The notes under the pieces were generated by a model that was given only the letters and a program-made list of their open reading frames with translations, was not told the DNA's origin and did no database searches. Shown here in pieces: positions 31,111 to 40,575 of a DNA stretch of 64,000 nt. A program made the translations under genes and the position numbers. The stretch comes from Paragorgia papillata (lineage: Eukaryota; Cnidaria; Anthozoa; Scleralcyonacea; Coralliidae). Position 1 is the first letter of the stretch. The number at the start of each line of letters is the position of its first letter. The stretch is taken from contig JAWNZC010000280.1 in NCBI GenBank assembly GCA_035771165.1, forward strand, positions 1,012,001 through 1,076,000, written 5' to 3'.

Positions 31111-33444
31111 AGCTTATAGGAAAAGTAGACCTTAGCTTTATTTGCACATAACTATACAGACATCGGGCAAACGTTCAATGGACTTATTTACAAATATAAA
31201 AAACGAGAAAAATTAGAAAAAATATATATTATTACCAAAGAAAAATAGGTAAATGTGTGTAGTGTTCAAAGTAGCTGAAGCTTTCGAGTTGTCCAGTGCG
31301 TGTCCAAAACATGTCCAGACAAAATTGTCATGCAAATGTGAGGGACTTATGAGGCCTACCTCGCTACTCTTAGTTTCAAACTTATGTATTAATATATTAG
31401 CATATACAGTTGTTGAGTTGCATTTTTACAGACTCAATTATTTAAAAAAACAACAAACAATTAATATGAAACTGCGATCGACGCTGCGACCGATATCAGT
31501 TTTTAAAGTAGAGGAGTAAGTTGGTGAGGGAATTGTATGTTTGTGATGTTCATAACTGAAAATAGAAAATGCAGGGAGATTTTGAAACCACGTAGGAAGA
31601 TACTCTCACTTTCAAAAGCATTGTTGATATACGTTTGCATGTATCTTTATGTGCTTAAAATGGCTCTGTTATTCATTGGAAATTGCGAGGGAACAGTCGG
31701 AGAAAACAAGTTATCAATTTGAAGCTGTGAGAAAAATTGATTATCTGTAAATTGTATCAAATTTTCAGTATCTGGGGACTTCGTAAACCAATAAAGCATG
31801 CTGGACTAGGTCTTTTGTTCACTGTTTAGTTATATTTTGTTCCTTATTCGGTGTTCCTTTATTTATATTCACTTCGTTTAGTTCGTTTGGAATAATGCGG
31901 TATATATCATTTGCGTATCGCAGGCGCTGATCAAGATGGCCTAAGGAGGCTCGAAGTCCGTAGACTGGCGAGGGTGTTATTCTAAATTTTCGGAACGTGC
32001 TCAGGTTTCCTTTGGTTGTTGCCTGCGATACGCTCATGAGATATACCACATTATTCAAAATGGCGTGAAAACAAATAAAGAAACCCCAAACGAACAAGAT
32101 ATACAGGTCAGTGAACACAAGACCCACTCTGGTTAGCTCCCTTACGTAAGTCACAAACTCTTTACTTTCAGTGCTGAAACAGAACACTTGAGCTTGCTTG
32201 CTTGCAGGATAACTTGAGCAAACTTGAGTTCGATGTGACTCCTTCCCAGTCTTTTCCATTTCTCAAGATGGTGGCTATGTCAAATTTCCTGACCCTGGGA
32301 CCCCGTATAATATCAAATTCCCTGCCCACGTTGCATACTCGGGTATCAATTCCCCTGGGGTTGCCCATGTTTTTCTATAATATCAAAAACATCCGAAAAG
32401 CACCAAAGATAGATGTAGTGCGATACATATATAACCAATTTGTTACGATATATCAGGAAAAAATTGAACTGACGGAGAGATTTTATATGTATTGTGGAAC
32501 AAAATTCTCGACGTTTCACTCAGCCAACAAGAATTTTGCAAGACAATTCACAAAACTATTTCCTATGTTCTCCAAGTGTCTAAGATATATATCGGCACTT
32601 CAGGAGCTGTTAAATAACCAACAGGTTTTACTGTAAATCTGACGATCGAGAAGTTTGAAAATTGAAAGGCACTCTGAATGTGATAGAGCACTTTGTAGTA
32701 TTAATCAAGTGTTTGTCGATGTGACATTTTAAAAGACAAAAACCTGGCACCCTGCGAGTTCTATTTTAACTCCACACAAAGCTATAATGAATATAAGGTT
32801 TGTTTAAGAAGCCATATCTGCGATTCCGTATCCTGGTTTCCAGGAAAGGTGTAATTTGTGCAATTATGTAGGCCCTTGGTATTTTCATGTCTAGTTCTAG
32901 ATCGTTCAGGTTTCTACATGCCTATATACGTCTTTTAATAACAAATGATTTGTCGGAACATTTGTTTTTCCTCTGTAAACTGTTTCCAATAACTCTAATT
33001 GGCAATAATGACAGCTGCGACAGATCGGATCAAAACATGCATTATTTTAATCACCATCTTGGTAAACTAATATTTACTAAAAAATGATGCGGCTCTTTGC
33101 TCCTTCAAACTGCTTGACTAGTAGTTTAGCTTAAGGGCCAAAATGTGGCTACTTATCGTCGAATAACTGCTCCTCAAAGTACATTCGAATGTTGTTTTTT
33201 CCCGAAGGATATTACATTCGGTATGCAATATGTTTTCAAAAACGATTTATGATTCCATGTATGTATATACCGACTAATACTACAAGTTTTTATCAAAAGT
33301 GAACTGCTGCGAGTTGAGACCATTTACTATTTAGCAGTAAAGTAGTTGTTTTAACTCTGGCTTCAACGATTAAGGGGTGGAAAACCTTTAACGTATAAAT
33401 ATTAGGGCCATTTATAAGACTCATAAAATTATTTTTTTTTGCAG
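31111..33444. other. Ephrin intron 2, last part: no gene seen
   Basis: Several 60-146 codon frames occur on both strands, none with a recognisable domain or splice context. The last 15 bases form the polypyrimidine tract and CAG acceptor of exon 3. Confidence 0.4.
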
Positions 33445-33558
33445 CAACCAGTCGAGGATATCGTGATGAACTTTCGACTCGTAAGGTCAGCGGTCCTAAT
33501 GGTGGCTGCAAGCGTTACCACATGAAATTACATATTTATGTATGCGATACTACAAAGG
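33445..33558 (+). CDS. EFN: Ephrin, exon 3: end of receptor-binding domain
   Basis: Acceptor T(9)GCAG ends at 33444. The first two bases CA complete a Ser codon begun by exon 2, giving YYFIS-TSRGYRDE. It then reads SGPNGGCKRYHMKLHIYV, matching the family's G-G-x-C-x-x-x-x-M-K-L-x-x-x-V ending and providing the fourth disulphide Cys (residue 170). Exon ends after G before GTGAGC at 33559 (phase 1), and the next exon supplies AG for a Glu codon. The homology across the exon 2/3 junction, 21.6 kb apart, is strong proof that the two belong to one gene. Confidence 0.92.
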
Positions 33559-33648
33559 GTGAGCTCCCTTTTTCTACTTTCGTTCCTTTCATTTCTTTTT
33601 CTCTATTCTTATACATTGTAAATGTTTGTCTGTTGGTCGGTCGGTTCG

Positions 33649-33650
33649 CC

Positions 33651-33707
<57 letters not shown>

Positions 33708-33769
33708 GCTGTCTGTCTGTCTGTCTGCCTGCCTGTCTGCCTGCCTGTCTGCCTGCCTGCCTGCCTGCC

Positions 33770-33849
<80 letters not shown>
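33649..33849 (+). repeat. (TCTG)n / (CCTG)n microsatellite
   Basis: About 48 tetramers, mostly TGTC, with a CCTG-rich centre (33727-33770). Located 90 bp inside intron 3. Reading frames through it are low-complexity artefacts. Confidence 0.95.
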
Positions 33850-35245
33850 GAGATTACATAGTACAAGCTCAAAGTTCATTCCAATTACGGTTAGTTACCC
33901 TAACAGAGGTTCGTGAGTTATTAACTAATCTATCCGCAAACAAGGCGACAGGTCTCGATAAGATACCGTGTCGCCTTGTTAAAATTGCTGCACCCTACGT
34001 AAATGAATCTTTGTGTAGCATACTTAATGCGTCTATAGTTTCTGGTATTTTCCCTTCGGACTGGAAGTTGGCGAAAATTATTCCTATCTATAAAGGAAAT
34101 GAAAAAGACGAATTGAACAATTATAGACCAATATCTATCCTATCGCCAATTTTAAAAGTTCTGGAGAGACTGATGTACAATCAACTGTATGAGTATCTCT
34201 CCAGTAACAATTTGTTATCTGAATGTCAATCCGGTTTCAGACGTTTTCACTCAACCGCAACATCGCTATTAGAATGGTTTACTAACATGGACCAAGGTAA
34301 ATTGAACTCTGTTGTTTTCCTAGATCTTTCAAAAGCATTTGACACTGTCAATCATGCCATTCTCCTTGAAAAATTAAAATATTACGGGTTTCATCCCGAG
34401 ACAATTAAATGGTTTCGGTCCTACTTGTTGGAAAGAAAGCAACAGTGTCTAGTAAATGGCCAGCTCTCGTCGCCAAAAACAATAAAATGTGGTGTTCCTC
34501 AGGGTTCAATTCTTGGTCCACTTCTATTTCTAATGTATATTAATGATCTACCAAACTGCCTAAAATATTCTAAGCCGAGAATGTTTGCCGATGATACTTA
34601 CATCACTACTACAGGTAGTTCACTTACTCATGTAATCCAGCTTATTAATTGTGACCTGAGTAATATCAGTGAATGGCTGTTGGCAAACAAACTAAGCCTT
34701 AATTTAACTAAAACAGAACACTTGTTCATTGGATCTGATGACATGCTAAACAAAATAAGTGACGCTGTGGCTGTTTACCTTGGAAATAATCCCATTAAGC
34801 GGGTTCGCAAAAGTAAATTGCTAGGAATTATCATCGATGAAAGACTGTCTTGGACAGATTATATTGATGTTCTTTCGCGTAAAGTTTCGTCAGCAATAGG
34901 TGGGTTAAGACAAGTGAGACCCTTAAAAACCTTAAAAAACCTCAAAACAGCCAAAACTATTCATAACTCTTTGATACAGCCATTATTTGATTATTGCGAT
35001 GTCGTATGGGACACCATTGGAGTGGTACAAAGTACGAGACTGCAAAAATTAAACAATCGTGCTGGGCGAGTGATTACGCAAAATGGGTATGAAGTCAGAT
35101 CCAGTGACATAAGAAGTCAATTAGGATGGTCAATCCTTCATGAAAGACGGCAAGATCATAAGTGCATCATGATGTATAAGGTTTTAAATGCTATTGCTCC
35201 TGCATATCTGCTAAATTATGGAATAGCTTGCCAGTTGATTTGAAA
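33850..35245 (+). pseudogene. CR1/L2-like LINE fragment, RT with internal deletion
   Basis: From just after the microsatellite the frame encodes TLTEVRELLTNLSANKATGLD, NNYRPISILSPILKVLE, FLDLSKAFDTVNH (catalytic Asp), GVPQGSILGPLLFLMYINDLP, the catalytic FADDTYI and LLGIIIDERLSW. It terminates at 35241. At about 35215 another frame gives WNSLPVDLKLSSTLSSFKRGL, the normal C-terminal end, so roughly 60 residues are deleted and the frame shifted at that joint. The endonuclease is missing. The tail is (ATT)n near 35370-35380. It is a different lineage from the 19999 LINE (only moderate similarity in shared blocks) and lies in ephrin intron 3 in sense orientation. Confidence 0.88.
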
Positions 35246-35445
35246 CTTTCATCTACTTTGTCGTCTTTCAAGAGGGGTTTGGCAAGTCAAACCTCAACCA
35301 ATACCTCAGTTCCAAATTAAATTCTAATGAACTATGTAAATATTTTGTATATATATGTAAATAAGAAATATTATTATTATTCTTCTTTTACTCGGCTCTT
35401 ACGAAAAGCAATTTGTAAATTGATTAAGATTCCGAATTTTAAATA

Positions 35446-36854
35446 AATCTCTCTCTCCCTCTCTCCCTCTCTCCCTCTCTCCCTCTCTCCCTCTCTCCCT
35501 CTCTCCCTCTCTCCCTCTCTCCCTCTCTCCCTCTCTCCCTCTCTCCCTCTCTCCCTCTCTCCCTCTCCCTCTCTCCCTCTCTCCTCTCTCCCTCTCTCCC
35601 TCTCTCCCTCTCTCCCTCTCTCCCTCTCCCTCTCTCCCTCTCTCCCTCTCTCCCTCTCTCCCTCTCTCCCTCTCTCCCTCTCTCCCTCTCTCCCTCTCTC
35701 CCTCTCTCCCTCTCTCCCTCTCTCCCTCTCTCCCTCTCTCCCTCTCTCCCTCTCTCCCTCTCTCCCTCTCTCCCTCTCTCCCTCTCTCCCTCTCTCCCTC
35801 TCTCCCTCTCTCCCTCTCTCCCTCTCTCCCTCTCTCCCTCTCTCCCTCTCTCCCTCTCTCCCTCTCTCCCTCTCTCCCTCTCTCCCTCTCTCCCTCTCTC
35901 CCTCTCTCCCTCTCTCCCTCTCTCCCTCTCTCCCTCTCTCCCTCTCTCCCTCTCTCCCTCTCTCCTCTCTCTCCCTCTCTCCCTCTCTCCCTCTCTCCCC
36001 TCTCTCCCTCTCTCCCTCTCTCCCTCTCTCCTCTCCCTCTCTCCCTCTCTCCCTCTCTCCCTCTCTCCCTCTCTCCCTCTCTCCCTCTCTCCCTCTCTCC
36101 CTCTCTCCCTCTCTCCCTCTCTCCCTCTCTCCCTCTCTCCCTCTCTCCTCTCTCCCTCTCTCCCTCTCTCCCTCTCTCCCTCTCTCCCTCTCTCCCTCTC
36201 TCCCTCTCTCCCTCTCTCCCTCTCTCCCTCTCTCCCTCTCTCCCTCTCTCCCTCTCTCCCTCTCTCCCTCTCTCCCTCTCTCCCTCTCTCCCCTCTCTCC
36301 CTCTCTCCCTCTCTCCCTCTCTCCCTCTCTCCCTCTCTCCCTCTCTCCCTCTCTCCCTCTCTCCCCTCTCTCCCTCTCTCCCTCCTCTCCCTCCCTCCCT
36401 CTCTCCCTCCCTCCCTCTCTCCCTCTCTCCCTCCCTCCCTCCCTCCCTCCCTCCCTCCCCTCCCTCCCTCCCTCTCCCTCCCTCCCTCCCTCCCTCCCTC
36501 CCTCTCCCTCCCTCTCTCCCTCCCTCCCTCTCTCCCTCTCTCCCTCTCTCCCTCTCTCCCTCTCTCCCTCTCCCCCTCTCTCCCTCTCTCCCTCTCTCCC
36601 CTCTCTCCCTCTCTCCCTCTCTCCCTCTCTCCCCCTCTCCCCCTCTCCCCCTCTCCCCTCTCCCCCTCTCCCCCTCTCCCCCTCTCCCCCTCTCCCCCTC
36701 TCCCCCTCTCCCCCTCTCCCCCTCTCCCCCTCTCCCCCTCTCCCCTCTCCCCTCCCCCCTCCCCCCTCCCCCCTCCCCCCTCCCCCTCCCCCTCCCCCTC
36801 CCCCCTCCCCCCTCCCCCCTACCCCCTCCCCCCCTCCCCTCCCCCCTCCCCCCT

Positions 36855-36924
<70 letters not shown>

Positions 36925-36928
36925 CTCC
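35446..36928 (+). repeat. 1.48-kb pyrimidine microsatellite, zoned
   Basis: Almost uninterrupted C/T on this strand. Zones in order: (CTCTCCCT)n to about 36380, mixed (CCCT)n to 36540, (CTCCCCCT)n-type to about 36740, (CCCTCC)n to 36850, then pure (CT)n at 36857-36920, followed by (TCTG)n at 36929-36963. The long GA-rich minus-strand frames are artefacts. Confidence 0.97.
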
Positions 36929-37060
36929 ATGTCTGTCTGTCTTCATGTCTGTCTGTCTGTCTGTCTATCTACTGATCTACGTGCTTTCTGTGTCTGTCTG
37001 CCTGTCGCTCGGTTCGTTTGTTTGTCTGTCTGCGTGTCTCCCTCCCTCCTTTCCCCCGTC
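36929..37060 (+). repeat. (TCTG)n-rich tract
   Basis: Irregular TCTG/TTTG tetramers between the pyrimidine tract and ephrin exon 4. Confidence 0.85.
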
Positions 37061-37105
37061 TCTTTTCCCCTTCTTTATATTTCGGTATATTTCAATTTTA
37101 AACAG

Positions 37106-37371
37106 AGGACTGCATTTGGGAAATGCCTCGCTGCGACCCACCGGCAGAAATCTATCGAGAAATGATAATGATTGACGCAAACTACCGGCTCCCACCCGAC
37201 CTCCAACAGTCGAACCGAAAACTCGAACGACCAAGTCAATTCCCACAAGGAAAACCAAAAAACCAACGATTCCTCGCCAAGTACAGAAAACGCCAAAACC
37301 AAAACGAAAGCAGGCTGATGATTCTAAAGAAAACGAAATTCCACCGAAAATTTGCGCCAAGAGAGACGAAA
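37106..37371 (+). CDS. EFN: Ephrin, exon 4: basic extracellular stalk
   Basis: Acceptor TTTTAAACAG ends at 37105, donor GTAAGT at 37372. Only the frame entered in phase 1, as delivered by exon 3, is open through the exon; the other two have stops. It encodes residues 187-275: DCIWEMPRCDPPAE at the start with two Cys, then a Lys/Arg/Gln-rich stretch (RFLAKYRKRQNQNE, LKKTKFHRKFAPR). The position between the receptor-binding domain and the membrane makes it the stalk, though its strong positive charge is unusual. No family domain recognised. It leaves in phase 0. Confidence 0.8.
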
Positions 37372-37455
37372 GTAAGTGGCAACCGTTTAGTTATCACCGT
37401 AAAAGCTAATGAGCTTGTTTTGGAAAAAATAATGTAATAAGCCCTCTCTCAACAG

Positions 37456-37513
37456 TATAGTAAGTCGTTAAACCCAGCTGAAAACTCTGAGTCCGGCTGG
37501 TACTCGGAAGGTT
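37456..37513 (+). CDS. EFN: Ephrin, exon 5: juxtamembrane segment (58 nt)
   Basis: Acceptor CCTCTCTCAACAG ends at 37455; donor GTGAGT at 37514. Entered in phase 0 it encodes YSKSLNPAENSESGWYSEG and leaves in phase 1, exactly what exon 6 needs. The polar Ser/Glu/Gly composition suits a juxtamembrane linker. Without this exon, exon 4 (phase 0) and exon 6 (phase 1) would not be in frame, so an exon of length 3n+1 must exist here. An alternative donor GTAAGT at 37460 would leave only 4 nt (TATA), also 3n+1. Confidence 0.72.
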
Positions 37514-37620
37514 GTGAGTCCCGTCTGTGAGTTTAACAACTCACGACAGTTTGTACAGCAAAAAACAACTGCAACTGTTAATAAAGTGGCTAACTTTCGA
37601 TTTTAACATTGTCGTTTCAG

Positions 37621-37708
37621 CTTCTATTCATCTCATCTTAAACTTTGTACTCGGCGGTGTGGCACTATTCATGGTGATCGTCATCATCATCCTGGCTTGT
37701 GGATTATC
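37621..37708 (+). CDS. EFN: Ephrin, exon 6: transmembrane segment
   Basis: Acceptor TTGTCGTTTCAG ends at 37620; donor GTAAGT at 37709. The frame entered in phase 1 reads SIHLILNFVLGG then VALFMVIVIIILACGL, a membrane span of about 24 residues (299-322). The other frames stop early. Leaves in phase 2. A membrane span rather than a GPI signal makes this an ephrin-B-like type I protein in architecture. Confidence 0.87.
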
Positions 37709-37890
37709 GTAAGTGAACGAATTCTATTTTTACAGTTATTTTTTCTCTCTCTTCTAAGTACGTTTTTGCGAGGCGTTGTTAGAATTGACGACAATTAAGA
37801 CGACAATATATAGCGTGTTTAACCCATTGCTGCTCAGGAAGGAATGGTTAAGATAGCTTGTATTATATTCTATTTCTCTATCTTTTGCAG

Positions 37891-38035
37891 AAGCAAATCC
37901 AGAGAATACAACGTCGAACGACGAACGTCTATCGCACCATCCCTTCACCAACCAAACAAATACGCGCATGTTCAGCACCAGCTTGTAAGCAGAGCACCAC
38001 TAGGATCTCCACAATTAACAATCTCCACTATTTAA
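37891..38035 (+). CDS. EFN: Ephrin, exon 7: cytoplasmic tail and stop
   Basis: Acceptor TATCTTTTGCAG ends at 37890. The first base completes a Ser codon, then SKSREYNVERRTSI and a 48-residue tail ending QLTISTI before TAA at 38033. The tail has two Tyr (REYNV, NKYAHV) that could be phosphorylated, and the last residues S-T-I fit a class I PDZ ligand. Vertebrate ephrin-B tails end in YKV, so the ending is different. With exons 1-6 the coding length is 1116 nt, a multiple of three. Confidence 0.82.
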
Positions 38036-38161
38036 CCTACACCAGGCCTAATGATCCCCTACCAGAGTGCATCGCTAAGAACTCCCAGAACTTACCAACG
38101 TGTACTCGCTTTTCCAGAAGTACCAGATCGCAACCAACAGGTTACACCGGCTACCCAACAG

Positions 38162-38330
38162 CTTCTGTAGCTCAGTCGGTAGAGCGTTGATCTAGAGATT
38201 CAGAGGTCGCGGGGACGATTCCCAGCCGGAGGCCCGGAAGTTGCATTTTTCGCAACTGGTCCCGGTTGGGTCTTATAATGTATATCTTTCTGACACTCGA
38301 ATTTACCAATTTACTTTAACTTTCATCTGA
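38162..38330 (+). repeat. tRNA-derived SINE
   Basis: TAGCTCAGTCGGTAGAGCG is a perfect tRNA-type A box; 32 bases later GTCGCGGGGACGATTCC is a diverged B box. The region after that (GCATTTTTCGCAACTGGTCC) is tRNA-unrelated. The ends do not form an acceptor stem, so it is a SINE, not a tRNA gene. It lies 127 bp after the ephrin stop codon, possibly in its 3' UTR. Confidence 0.75.
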
Positions 38331-38611
38331 TGACAACGAGTGTAAATGCCAAATATTAACTCATATACACTTTAACTTATATAGTGAATTATTAACAGGA
38401 ACTAATCACTCAAGCCATGTGATAGTGAGCCTTATATATATTTTGTGAAAATTATCTTTGTTTTATACAATTTTACTGTGTCCAATTAATTGTGTACAAT
38501 TTTACTGTGTCCAGACAATTTTACCGTGTCAAAGGGAAGCCTCCAGATAAAAGCTTCCGTATAAAAACACGCAAAACCACATCCTATCATCACAATTTTA
38601 TTCTAGTTCAG

Positions 38612-38783
38612 ACAGTACAAGGCACTTCAAGGCCAGAGAAAGCTAAACCAAAACCAAAACCAACCTCCCAAGAGATGCCATTAACACTTTCCGATAAATT
38701 ACTTCGAGTCATTGAAGAGCTAGGCGAAGGTATCAAACCAACATATGCTGGCAGTAAAAATGCTGAAGAAAGGTTAAGAAAAG
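38612..38783 (+). CDS. CDK2AP: CDK2AP (DOC-1) family exon with the conserved core
   Basis: Acceptor region TTTTATTCTAGTTCAG ends at 38611. The frame reads a Lys/Pro linker (EKAKPKPKPTSQEM), then SDKLLRVIEELGEGIKPTYAG and SKNAEERLRK. The I-E-E-(L/M)-G-x-x-I-x-P-T-Y-A-G-S-K-(S/N)-A-x-E-R-L block is the hallmark of CDK2-associated proteins 1 and 2, small metazoan regulators of CDK2 that are also subunits of the NuRD chromatin complex. By homology the exon ends after G at 38783, but the next bases are ATACAT, not GT. The N-terminal exon or exons were not found; an in-frame ATG at 38674 could start a short form. Confidence 0.83.
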
Positions 38784-39680
38784 ATACATTCCATTGTATT
38801 TAATATATATATAGATTGAATGGTAATTGTGCATGGTAGATTCGGTGGATGCTGTAGATCTTAGACCAGATCGTACAGTATACACGCTCCAGAAACTGAT
38901 ACTCATGTAACTCAGAAAAAACGACTGATCCCCTGACAGGGGATCGATTAACCCGCAACTTTCTAATTACCAGTCTGATTCTCTAAACAAGGACCAGATG
39001 ACACAGAGAAGGTGTGATTTGACATGTGTAGTCTCAAGATGTCGAAATCCTAAATATTAATAATGATTGAATGAGAATAATATTTAGGATAAACCTTAAC
39101 TATGGATAAACTGACTTGTAGGGTGCAGCTATTATTACTAATAAAAACTAAAGATATCAGTCTGTCGGACAGGAATTTATATGACGATGCAAGCCGTTCT
39201 AGAACCTTAACGTTTTTGTAAAATGAGTTACAGTGTATACAACAAGTCTGCCTACTCTGAAGAAGTCCAGAATTACCCAGGACGCGAAAGCTCAGCAAAA
39301 TAAAAATATTAATGTTGACCATAAACTAATTATTTATATCGAATATTGGCATGCAAACATTCAAATGAGTTAGATACCGTATTTTTAGCAAAATTGTCTG
39401 ACAAAACATTAAGTATTTTCAAATATTTCAATTATCAAGGGTGTTAATTAACCCAACCCACCAGCAACTCATTCACACATACACACACAATTTACAGTCC
39501 ATTGTATATTTCATTTAGACTACGAGCCAGGCCCTCTTGTACCCGAAGTAGGGTACAAGAGGGGCTCGCTCGCAGTCTATATTTCATTCCGTAGCATGTA
39601 AGAGCATGTAAATTATAGTATAATTATACTATAATTTATTTAATATGTAACACCAAATGGGTTTTTTTATTTTTATACAG
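38784..39680 (+). other. CDK2AP intron with AT-AG ends; hairpin inside
   Basis: Starts ATACATTCC and ends TTTTTATTTTTATACAG. Contains the inverted repeat 39517-39578. No gene. Confidence 0.5.
39517..39578. repeat. Hairpin, 28-bp arms
   Basis: AGACTACGAGCCAGGCCCTC with inverse GAGGGGCTCGCTCGCAGTCT; centre CTTGTACCC / GGGTACAAG. Loop GAAGTA. Confidence 0.85.
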
Positions 39681-39748
39681 GCATACTTTATGCAAGAGCT
39701 TTAGTTGCTGACTGCCTCTTGGAAACAGAGAGAAACGCTCGGAAGTAA
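39681..39748 (+). CDS. CDK2AP: CDK2AP (DOC-1) family last exon
   Basis: Acceptor TTTTTATACAG ends at 39680. With GC completing a Gly codon from the previous exon the frame reads ILYARALVADCLLETERNARK and stops at 39746. This matches the G-I-I-H-A-R-(G/A)-L-V-R-E-C-L-x-E-T-E-R-N-A-R C-terminus of human CDK2AP1 and CDK2AP2 almost residue for residue. The preserved protein over two separate exons argues for a functional gene rather than a processed copy. Confidence 0.88.
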
Positions 39749-39840
39749 AGAATACTAATCTATAAAATTAATATGTTATATCGGAGGAGGAAATGGACAC
39801 TTTTCAAGACAAATATTACAGCCTTACAGGGTGTCTCAGA

Positions 39841-39919
39841 GTTAATATGGGCCACACTTTGTTTTGATTGGTTTACAGATAGGTCGGTAAAAATACGGAA
39901 AAAAGGGCATGAGAAAATT
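39841..39919 (+). repeat. 79-bp direct repeat, copy 1
   Basis: GTTAATATGGGCCACACTTT through GGGCATGAGAAAATTC recurs essentially unchanged at 41177-41256. Confidence 0.92.
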
Positions 39920-40020
39920 CAGTCTTCCTGGCATTTGGAGCATCTTTTTAAAGCAATTCAATTACACGAGCGAGCGGTACTCAGAGTCACCTTAACCGCG
40001 GTACTTCATATTCACGCACG

Positions 40021-40266
40021 CCTCGCGTTGTAAACCACAAAGTACTGGGGATTATTAAGCGTTGTAAGCAGTAATTATTGCGATTGTAAATAACAACCAG
40101 ACGTCCATTGAATGTCCAAAAAATATCCCATGTTTTTTTGTCCATGTTTTCCTTTAGGGTTAGATTTTTTTAGGATTTTTAACAATATACAATACCAATA
40201 ATTTACTGCTTACGTATATATACAGCTCTTAAATAATCCCAGTAATTTGTGGTTTACAACGCGAGG
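40021..40266. mobile_element. MITE with CCTCGCGTTGTAAACCACAAA ends
   Basis: Left 21 bp and right 21 bp are perfect inverses, with further pairing to about 40 bp (ACTGGGATTATT). Length 246 bp. No target duplication could be read. Superfamily open. Confidence 0.75.
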
Positions 40267-40405
40267 AACGGTTGTCAAATTAGACTTAAATCCCGAAAAC
40301 TCCCGTAGTATGTGCAAGATCTCGTTCTTACAGTACATTTAAAATAATAAGAAAAATAAGAAATCTACTGAATTAGGCAAATTAGAAATTTGCTTCAAGC
40401 GAAAA

Positions 40406-40575
40406 AATTCGCCTAGTAGAAAACCCGCCTTAAGCCGGTTTTCCACTAGGCGAATTTATTCGCGCAAAACCATTTTCTATTCTTCAAATTCAATAGATTT
40501 CTGATTAGTTCCAGTTGAGAGCTCGTAAGACAAAAGAAAAATTCGCTTCGCGTAAAAATTTCGCCTAGAGGAAAA
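40406..40575. repeat. Cluster of inverted copies of TTCGCCTAGTGGAAAACCGG
   Basis: Two copies face each other at 40406-40457 (imperfect palindrome around CCTTAAG) and a third occurs at 40550-40575. Probably MITE ends; the GGGGGCTGTTTCATCAGCCGG after it may belong to the same family. Confidence 0.6.

Noticed and set aside
31819..32636. Overlapping frames of about 145 codons on both strands
   Set aside because: No domain, no codon bias and no splice context; they overlap each other and are probably chance.
33589..33916. Frames with repeated CLSV or DRQT
   Set aside because: Translation of the (TCTG)n microsatellite.
33522..35243. One long frame starting MKLHIYVC and ending in a reverse transcriptase
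   Set aside because: It is an accidental join of ephrin exon 3, an intronic (TCTG)n tract and a LINE fragment. The splice donor at 33559 and ephrin homology show the real structure.
35377..36946. Two overlapping frames of over 500 codons rich in Arg/Glu/Gly on the minus strand
   Set aside because: They exist only because the pyrimidine microsatellite has no stop codons. No complexity, start context or homology.
37123..37437. Stand-alone basic protein of about 100 residues
   Set aside because: The frame is bounded by good splice sites whose phases fit the ephrin exons on both sides, so it is an internal exon.
38162..38240. A functional tRNA gene
   Set aside because: A box is perfect but the B box is diverged, no acceptor stem forms and no anticodon arm is convincing; a SINE explains it better.
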